Assembly: GCA_938049325.1 (NCBI GenBank) | Contig: CALICC010000305.1 | Location: forward strand, 1-18,338 | Direction: 5' to 3' | Source: an uncultured Ilumatobacter sp. | GTDB lineage: Bacteria > Actinomycetota > Acidimicrobiia > Acidimicrobiales > Ilumatobacteraceae | DNA: 18,338 nucleotides | Part shown: positions 14,320 through 18,338 of the stretch, in pieces | How positions within the stretch are numbered: the stretch's first letter is position 1 | How the letters are laid out: each line of letters starts with the position of its first letter | The notes under the pieces: generated by a model | Seen by the model: only the letters and a program-made list of their open reading frames with translations | Told to the model about the DNA's origin: nothing | Databases searched by the model: none | Position numbers and translations under genes: made by a program

Positions 14320-15242
14320 GACGACTCCCCGTTCGGCGCCGCGGTGAGTTGCAGGTAGACGTCTTCGAGCGACGCTCGCGTGACACTGAGCCCGAGCAGC
14401 TCGATGTTGTGCTCGACCGCCCATCCGGTGAGCCGGTGCACAACACTCGTCGACCGCTCGACTGTCGCCTCGACGAGGCGCCCAGAGAGCCTGACCTCGG
14501 CGTCCATCACCGCGCCGAACGTCGACACCGCATCGGTCGTCTCGATCGACTCCGGGAGTTGAAAGCTGACCACGGTGCCGCTGATGCCGTCGATCAGTGC
14601 CGATGGAGTGCCCTCCGCGATCATCACACCGTCACCGAGCACGCCGACACGATCGGCGAGATGCTCCGCCTCATCGAGGTAGTGGGTCGTCAGCAGCACG
14701 GTGGTGCCGTCAGCGCAGAGCTGCTCAACCAGGTCCCACGACAACCGACGCGCCGACGGGTCGAAACCGGTCGTCGGCTCATCGAGGAACAGCAGGTCAG
14801 GCGCTCCGACGATCCCAAGCGCCAAGTCCACGCGCCGACGCTGACCACCCGACAGCGAGCCGACCCGCTCGTCGGCTTTGGCTTCGAGCCCAGTCAGAGC
14901 CAACACGTCGTCAAGCGGGCGCGGGGTGCGGTAGGCGCTCGAGTAGAGGTCGAGGACCTCGCGCACGGTGAACTCGTTCTCGACCCCGGAGGTCTGGAGC
15001 ACGACGCCGATCCGGTCGCGGAACTCACGTGCGGCGGCCGCAGGATCGAAACCGAGCACCGAGACCTCGCCAGACGACGCCATCCGGTGACCTTCGAGAA
15101 TCTCGACGACCGTCGACTTTCCCGCACCGTTGTGCCCGAGGAGCGCATACACCTCGCCGGGCTCCACGTCGAACGAGACACCTCGAACCGCGTGGTTGTC
15201 GCCGTAGTGCTTGTGCAGGTCGCGGACCTCGATCGCTGCCAT
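14316..15242 (-). CDS. ABC transporter ATP-binding protein (DrrA-like)
   Basis: 308 residues with a complete nucleotide-binding domain: Walker A GHNGAGKST (36-44), Q-loop Gln83, signature LSGGQRRR (130-137), Walker B LLFLDEP with Glu155, D-loop, and switch His187 in TTHYLDEAEHLADR. The C-terminal region (220-308) is the regulatory extension common in drug/ABC-2 type ATPases. It drives export through the permease encoded just downstream. The ATG has GGAG four bases upstream and a possible TACGTT box. The haemoglobin gene ends only 21 bases before it on the same strand, so read-through from that gene is possible. Confidence 0.95.
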   Translation of the reverse strand: MAAIEVRDLHKHYGDNHAVRGVSFDVEPGEVYALLGHNGAGKSTVVEILEGHRMASSGEVSVLGFDPAAAAREFRDRIGVVLQTSGVENEFTVREVLDLYSSAYRTPRPLDDVLALTGLEAKADERVGSLSGGQRRRVDLALGIVGAPDLLFLDEPTTGFDPSARRLSWDLVEQLCADGTTVLLTTHYLDEAEHLADRVGVLGDGVMIAEGTPSALIDGISGTVVSFQLPESIETTDAVSTFGAVMDAEVRLSGRLVEATVERSTSVVHRLTGWAVEHNIELLGLSVTRASLEDVYLQLTAAPNGESS

Positions 15243-15263
15243 CGATCTCCGAACGTAGCGCGC

Positions 15264-15707
15264 TCAGTGCGTGCCGGGACGGGCCGACGAGATCGGGAGC
15301 CCGGTGTCGTTGCGCAGGTGCTCGGCCGCGGGCACGAAATACCCCATCAGCTCGTCGGCCAACGCCTGGCCGGATGCCTGGTCGACGAACTCGCCACACA
15401 CCTGCTCGACCGCTGCCGCCATGTGGACGAGCCACCGGTCGCGTTCGAGTGGCCCGACGTGAAACGGGAAGTGACGCATTCTGAGCTTTGGGTGCCCGCG
15501 CTCTTCCATATAGGTCGTGGGCCCACCCCAGTACTGAGCGAGAAACAGGGTCAGACGGTGACGAGCGCCCGTGAGGTCGGGCTGCTCGGGGTAGAGCGGC
15601 AACAACACCTCATCGGTAGCGACGCCGTCGTAGAACGCATCGACGAGTCGTTCGAAGAACGGCATGCCGCCGACTCGAAAAAAGAACGTGGGCGCCGTGT
15701 CTGACAC
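15264..15707 (-). CDS. glbO: Group II truncated haemoglobin (GlbO/trHbO type)
   Basis: 147 residues from GTG 15707. Family landmarks match mycobacterial GlbO: FFFRVGG at the N-terminus, FYDGVATDEVLLPLYPE (helix B/CD region), LFLAQYWGGPTTYMEERGHPKLRMRHFPF with the proximal His in the FH-Val-Gly turn, the WGG Trp being the group II G8-type residue region, and ERDRWLVHM. Such proteins bind O2 and NO and aid NO detoxification or oxygen delivery at the membrane. GTG 15716 is an alternative start three codons upstream. An internal ATG at 15665 would delete the conserved FFFRVGG, so it is less likely. The start lies inside a terminator-like hairpin, and TAGCGT lies seven bases upstream, suggesting a leaderless message of its own. 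Confidence 0.9.
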   Translation of the reverse strand: MSDTAPTFFFRVGGMPFFERLVDAFYDGVATDEVLLPLYPEQPDLTGARHRLTLFLAQYWGGPTTYMEERGHPKLRMRHFPFHVGPLERDRWLVHMAAAVEQVCGEFVDQASGQALADELMGYFVPAAEHLRNDTGLPISSARPGTH

Positions 15708-15717
15708 GGCGCCCACG
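15678..15717 (-). terminator. Intrinsic terminator overlapping the haemoglobin start
   Basis: On the minus strand CGTGGGCGCCGTGT (15717-15704) pairs perfectly with ACACGGCGCCCACG (15700-15687) around a three-base loop, followed at once by TTCTTTTTT (15686-15678). A 14-bp GC-rich stem plus a T-run is a textbook Rho-independent terminator, 38 bases past the stop of the 66-residue gene. The same bases encode the first residues of the haemoglobin. Confidence 0.8.
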
Positions 15718-15720
15718 CTA
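15715..15720 (-). promoter_or_regulatory. Candidate -10 box for a leaderless haemoglobin transcript
   Basis: TAGCGT on the minus strand is followed by seven bases and the GTG at 15707, with no ribosome-binding site. A transcript starting there would lack the left arm of the terminator stem, so only read-through RNA from upstream would fold and stop. Confidence 0.35.
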
Positions 15721-15755
15721 CTTGGGGGAGGATGATTGAGATGATCGAGGTCGGA

Positions 15756-15956
15756 TCAGACCGCGTCGAATTTGCGGTACTCCACGAGCTCGTCGTGCTG
15801 GACGACGAACGGCGTCGAGCCGTCACACGGGTCGAGGATCATGAACTCGTCGGTTGCGAGCAGCACCAGCACCGACATGACGTCGTCGTCAGCGGCCTTG
15901 GTGCGAACTTCGATGACGTCGCCGGTGTTCAGTTTCTCCATCAACATGGTGACCAT
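15756..15956 (-). CDS. Small conserved-looking protein, function unknown (66 aa)
   Basis: 66 residues beginning MVTMLMEKLNTGDVIEV. It reads like a compact beta-rich domain: alternating hydrophobic strands IEVRTK, VMSVLVLLATDEFMIL and FVVQHDELVEYRKFD. A single Cys-Asp lies near the middle. No signal peptide, membrane helix or known motif is seen and I do not recognise the family. The ATG at 15956 has AAGGA 12 bases and GAGA four bases upstream. An in-frame ATG at 16019 with GAGG nine bases upstream would add 21 polar residues and is also possible. It is followed by a strong terminator at 15717-15678, so it ends a transcription unit, perhaps one that begins with the PRC-barrel gene. Confidence 0.65.
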   Translation of the reverse strand: MVTMLMEKLNTGDVIEVRTKAADDDVMSVLVLLATDEFMILDPCDGSTPFVVQHDELVEYRKFDAV

Positions 15957-16029
15957 GGGGTTCTCGATTCCTTGTGTCGTTCGGTTGCTGCGACCCTGTG
16001 TCGCTCGATGACTGTTCATCGGGTGCAAC

Positions 16030-16044
16030 CTCAAGAAACTTGAG
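16030..16044. repeat. Inverted repeat in the leader of the small gene
   Basis: CTCAAG-AAA-CTTGAG is a perfect 6-bp inverted repeat with a three-base centre. It lies between the PRC-barrel gene and the small gene. On the minus strand the second arm contains the GAGG that would serve the ATG at 16019, so pairing could mask it. It may also be an operator or a chance hairpin. Confidence 0.35.
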
Positions 16045-16080
16045 ACCATTCCGGCGCCGGTGATACAAAGAACTTGCCGA

Positions 16081-16407
16081 TCAGACCAATTCGTAGTGCC
16101 GAGTAAGTTCGGACTTGGTCGATGCATCGACCAAGTGACTGCGATCGGCCTTCGGCGAGGTCTTCACGACCTTCTTGTCGTATGGCACCACGAACTCGCC
16201 GGTTTCGGACATGTAGCCGGCCGAGATCGGGAGGTAGTGCGAGGATCGCAGCATCCCGAGGTCGACCACCGCCCACTGTGGCGTACCGCCGTTGTCGTAG
16301 ACCACGTCGCTGATGGTGCCGATGAGCCGATGCGTCGGATCGACGACGTCGTGGCCGCGAAACGAGGTGGTGTGCTGTGCTGCGTTGTCTTTGTTCGAGG
16401 AATTCAT
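16081..16407 (-). CDS. PRC-barrel domain protein
   Basis: 108 residues, soluble. The PRC-barrel occupies about 15-75: FRGHDVVDPTHRLIGTISDV, then WAVVDLGMLRSSHYLPISAG. A polar C-terminal tail has VVPYDKKVVKTSPKAD. PRC-barrels are small beta barrels found in RimM, photosynthetic reaction centre H subunits and many stress-linked actinobacterial proteins; the single-domain type has no defined reaction. The ATG at 16407 has a good GGAG seven bases upstream. It stands alone after a 147-base upstream gap. A 24-bp perfect palindrome lies inside the 3' part of the gene. Confidence 0.85.
   Translation of the reverse strand: MNSSNKDNAAQHTTSFRGHDVVDPTHRLIGTISDVVYDNGGTPQWAVVDLGMLRSSHYLPISAGYMSETGEFVVPYDKKVVKTSPKADRSHLVDASTKSELTRHYELV
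16113..16136. repeat. 24-bp perfect palindrome within the PRC-barrel gene
   Basis: ACTTGGTCGATG (16113-16124) is followed directly by its reverse complement CATCGACCAAGT (16125-16136), with no spacer. In the coding strand it spells part of the Leu-Val-Asp-Ala-Ser-Thr-Lys segment. It could be a dimeric protein-binding site, an RNA hairpin in the 3' coding region, or coincidence. Confidence 0.6.
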
Positions 16408-16554
16408 CGTCGTGCTCCAGTTCTCACCCGCTGAGGTGTGAAACGCTGTTGTTTCTGATGTTTCTGATGTGTGACATTCACCGTTACACAATCGTAACAC
16501 TATGGTGAGATCGTGTACAGGTCAGGTCAGACGATTTCCTCGAACTTGCCCCAA
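16408..16554. other. 147-base gap: leader of the PRC-barrel gene
   Basis: This gap holds the ribosome-binding site of the PRC-barrel gene, a perfect 9-base tandem duplication TTTCTGATG (16452-16469), and a weak inverted repeat GTTAC/GTAAC (16483-16487 and 16494-16498). These are probably parts of a promoter or operator region; no convincing -10/-35 pair and no terminator were seen. It is locally more AT-rich than its surroundings. Confidence 0.35.
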
Positions 16555-17415
16555 CTACTCGAACTCAGGGTCCTCCCAGCCCGCGAAGATGTCCGGGAGC
16601 TCTCCACTGACGCTGTTGGAGTACGCCGCGGGCCGCTTCTCCAGGAAGCTCTCGACGCCTTCACGTGCATCAGCGCTCGACCCGCGCGCCTTGATCCCCC
16701 GTGAGTCCACCCGGTGGGCAACCATCGGGTGCTCGGCGCCAAGCATCCGCCACAGCATCTGGCGCGTCAGTGCCACCGACACCGGCGCGGCGTTCTCCGC
16801 GATGTCGGCGGCAATCGACCGTGCAACGGCCAGGAGCTCGTCACCCGAGTGCACGCTGCGCACCAGTCCGCCGTCGAGTGCTTCCTGAGCGGGGAAGACG
16901 CGGCCGGAGTAGCACCACTCCGCAGCCTGGCTGATCCCGACGATCCGCGGCAGAAACCACGACGAACACGCCTCGGGAACGATGCCACGCCGAGCGAACA
17001 CGAACCCGAATTTCGCCTGGTCGCTCGCAATGCGGATGTCCATCGGCAGCGTCATCGTCACCCCCACTCCGACAGCGGCACCGTTGATTGCACCGATGAC
17101 CGGTTTCTTCGAGTCGAAGATCCGCAAGCTGACCTTGCCACCGCCGTCGCGAGGGATGCCGATCGACGTCTGCTCGTCGCTGCCGCCGCCGGCGAACGTG
17201 TCACCGCCGCCACCCAGGTCAGCTCCGGCGCAGAACCCGCGTCCCGCCCCCGTGACGATGACCGCTCGAACATCGTCGTCCGCGTCGGTGATGTCAAACG
17301 CACTGATGATCTCGCGCATCATGTTGTTGGTGAACGCGTTCAAACGGTCCGGTCGATTGAGGGTGATGGTCGCGATGTGATCGGCGACGTCGTACAAGAT
17401 CTCGGAGTGCTCCAT
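16555..17415 (-). CDS. Enoyl-CoA hydratase/isomerase family protein
   Basis: 286 residues with a crotonase fold. LNRPDRLNAFTNNMMREI (18-35) forms the CoA pocket, and GRGFCAGADL (58-67) the first oxyanion-hole segment. A glycine-rich insert follows (GGGGDTFAGGGSDEQ, about 68-82). INGAAVGVGVTMTLPMDIRI (about 110-129) is the second oxyanion segment, and ARRGIVPEACSSWFLPRIVG carries the catalytic Glu. The reaction could be trans-enoyl-CoA hydration or an isomerisation; the second catalytic Glu of true hydratases is not clear, so a related crotonase activity is possible. The start at 17415 was chosen because it begins the canonical N-terminus and has TACGGT seven bases upstream, fitting a leaderless transcript. 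An in-frame ATG at 17469 is possible but adds atypical residues. Confidence 0.9.
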   Translation of the reverse strand: MEHSEILYDVADHIATITLNRPDRLNAFTNNMMREIISAFDITDADDDVRAVIVTGAGRGFCAGADLGGGGDTFAGGGSDEQTSIGIPRDGGGKVSLRIFDSKKPVIGAINGAAVGVGVTMTLPMDIRIASDQAKFGFVFARRGIVPEACSSWFLPRIVGISQAAEWCYSGRVFPAQEALDGGLVRSVHSGDELLAVARSIAADIAENAAPVSVALTRQMLWRMLGAEHPMVAHRVDSRGIKARGSSADAREGVESFLEKRPAAYSNSVSGELPDIFAGWEDPEFE

Positions 17416-17422
17416 GTTCGAG

Positions 17423-17428
17423 ACCGTA
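17423..17428 (-). promoter_or_regulatory. Candidate -10 box of a leaderless enoyl-CoA hydratase transcript
   Basis: TACGGT on the minus strand, then seven bases, then ATG 17415, with no ribosome-binding site. It has the same layout as the boxes before the cupin and response regulator and before the divergent c-haem protein gene. Confidence 0.4.
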
Positions 17429-17482
17429 GACACCCGGGGTCGGGCATACACAGGCCGGGCGATGTGCACACGCCAGCGGTGA

Positions 17483-17523
17483 CGAAGGATGGGTCTGCGA
17501 CCTCACCGAAGGATGGGGTGCGA
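17483..17523. repeat. Imperfect direct repeat upstream of the c-haem protein gene
   Basis: CGAAGGATGGGTCTGCGA (17483-17500) and CGAAGGATGGGGTGCGA (17507-17523) are near-identical copies 24 bases apart in the divergent promoter region. They lie just upstream of the candidate -10 box at 17539 and may bind a regulator of either gene. Confidence 0.4.
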
Positions 17524-17538
17524 AGCACGCCAGCTGAG

Positions 17539-17544
17539 TACGGT
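17539..17544 (+). promoter_or_regulatory. Candidate -10 box of a leaderless c-haem protein transcript
   Basis: TACGGT is followed by seven bases and ATG 17552, with no ribosome-binding site. It matches the hexamer and spacing seen on the opposite strand for the enoyl-CoA hydratase gene. Confidence 0.42.
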
Positions 17545-17551
17545 CCGACGG

Positions 17552-18295
17552 ATGATCGCCCGTCTTCGCAGCTATTCACCACAGATCGCGCTTGTCGTCG
17601 GCGCGGCACTCGTGTCGTGGGCGTGCGCTGGCTCGAGCGAGGGCGAAGCCGAGACGACGACGCTGTCGTCGATCATCGAGTCTGAATCGACCGCAGCCCC
17701 GGATGCCGCACCCGACACGGCGCCCGTCGCCCCACCGACCGCGGCGAGCACGTCGATGGCTCCGGAAACCACAGGCGTTCCAGCGACCGACGCTCCGGAG
17801 GCACCAACAACGCGAGCATCGACCACCGAAGCTCCGGTAACCACCGCAGCACCGGTGGCGCCACTGGAGATCGACGAGACGAGCTTTGTCGCGCTGTCGA
17901 AGATGACGCCCGTTCGTGGGTTCTTCGTCGACAACCTGCTCGGTGACATCGACGCGACGGTGGCAATCGCCGAGAGCCCGGTCGGCGGCGTGTACCCGAT
18001 GGGAAGCGTTGTCCAGCTGATTCCCGGTGAAGTCATGGTCAAGCGCGAGGCCGGGTTCAGTCCGACAACGAACGACTGGGAGTTCTTCGAACTCGACGTC
18101 GATGCGACGGGCAATACCATCCGAGTACGCGGTGGCGACGAGGTCATCAATCGGTTCGGCCTCAGCTGCGCGACCTGTCACGCGTTGGCCGCACCGCAGT
18201 GGGACTTCATCTGCGAGCAGGATCACGGGTGTGACCCGCTGCCGTTCGATCGCGAGACGATCGAAGCGATTCAGGCATCCGACCCGCGAACCTGA
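17552..18295 (+). CDS. Secreted or lipid-anchored c-type haem protein, cytochrome P460-like
   Basis: 247 residues. The N-terminus is an export signal: positive MIARLR, a hydrophobic core (IALVVGAALVSWA), then Cys25, which may be lipid-modified although the residues before it (Ser-Trp-Ala) are not an ideal lipobox. A Thr/Ala/Pro-rich linker (about 35-105) would hold the domain away from the membrane. The folded domain (about 105-247) has YPMGSVVQLIPGEVMVKREAG, NDWEFFELDVD and the haem c motif CATCH at 206-210. A conserved-looking PQWDFICEQDHGCDPLPF tail (215-232) with two further Cys follows. This order is what I recognise in cytochrome P460-like proteins, but the haem-crosslinking Lys cannot be identified with certainty. 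It would act in electron transfer or small-molecule (NO, hydroxylamine) chemistry outside the membrane. A longer start at 17489 would spoil the signal peptide. Confidence 0.82.
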   Translation: MIARLRSYSPQIALVVGAALVSWACAGSSEGEAETTTLSSIIESESTAAPDAAPDTAPVAPPTAASTSMAPETTGVPATDAPEAPTTRASTTEAPVTTAAPVAPLEIDETSFVALSKMTPVRGFFVDNLLGDIDATVAIAESPVGGVYPMGSVVQLIPGEVMVKREAGFSPTTNDWEFFELDVDATGNTIRVRGGDEVINRFGLSCATCHALAAPQWDFICEQDHGCDPLPFDRETIEAIQASDPRT

Positions 18296-18298
18296 TCG

Positions 18299-18338
18299 CT
18301 ACCGAGTTGCGAGAAACTGTTCGATCCGGTCAGCGGTG
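18299..18338 (-). CDS. C-terminal end of an unidentified gene (cut by window edge)
   Basis: On the minus strand an open frame enters from the right edge, reads TADRIEQFLATR and stops at TAG (18301-18299). The composition looks like the helical end of a real protein, for example an alpha/beta hydrolase or transferase, but twelve residues are too few to identify it. It would converge on the c-haem protein gene with three bases between stops. Confidence 0.4.
   Translation of the reverse strand, partial: TADRIEQFLATR

Noticed and set aside
14349..15704. 451-codon plus-strand open frame opposite the ABC ATPase and haemoglobin
   Set aside because: Arg/His/Val-rich shadow with no motifs; the minus-strand genes have complete family signatures.
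16452..16469. Tandem TTTCTGATG duplication as a CRISPR or satellite remnant
   Set aside because: Only two 9-base copies with no spacer structure; simple local duplication.
1..18338. Mobile element, prophage or tRNA-linked island
   Set aside because: No transposase, integrase, terminal inverted repeats with target duplication, tRNA gene or attachment-site repeat could be found by eye.

Overview
The window looks like a chromosomal segment of a high-GC actinobacterium, most plausibly an Acidimicrobiia or Ilumatobacter-like lineage. The lineage is an inference from many GTG starts, candidate leaderless promoters, an actinobacterial-type MenB and a GlbO-type truncated haemoglobin. Genes are densely packed, often with 1-4 base stop/start overlaps. 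No rRNA, tRNA, CRISPR array, transposase or integrase was seen, and no gap between genes exceeds about 150 bases.

Positions 1-7326 hold an accessory, probably catabolic or detoxifying, cluster. A minus-strand operon runs leftward from 4060: amidohydrolase, D-2-hydroxyacid dehydrogenase, a second amidohydrolase, a NIPSNAP-like protein, and the first codons of an alpha/beta hydrolase cut by the window edge. Diverging from it after about 20 bases is a plus-strand pair: a conserved protein of unknown function (4082-5116), then the most notable gene of the window (5130-5948). That gene has an in-frame TGA at 5403-5405 followed by codons for Gly-Ser-Cys, the signature of UGSC-family selenoproteins. 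A stem-loop immediately downstream fits a bacterial SECIS. Reading continues in the same frame to a C-terminal NifU-like CxxC domain. Read conventionally, it would appear as two unrelated small genes. A minus-strand pair, cupin and third amidohydrolase (5957-7326), converges on it.

Positions 7388-13467 are mostly housekeeping on the plus strand. They hold menB (menaquinone synthesis), an OmpR-family response regulator, its histidine kinase, a large DUF4173-type membrane protein that is probably the third gene of that operon, a TrmH/SpoU-family RNA methyltransferase, and purU.

Positions 13489-17415 are on the minus strand. They hold an ABC-2 exporter (permease and ATPase), a group II truncated haemoglobin, a 66-residue unknown protein, a PRC-barrel protein and an enoyl-CoA hydratase-family enzyme. 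The haemoglobin start sits inside a hairpin with a T-tract that probably terminates the upstream transcript. The window ends with a plus-strand secreted or lipid-anchored c-haem protein resembling cytochrome P460 and the last codons of a convergent gene.

The strongest candidate for new biology is the UGSC selenoprotein-NifU fusion with its partner gene, surrounded by three amidohydrolases, a hydroxyacid dehydrogenase, a cupin and a NIPSNAP protein. The substrate of this cluster cannot be read from the sequence.
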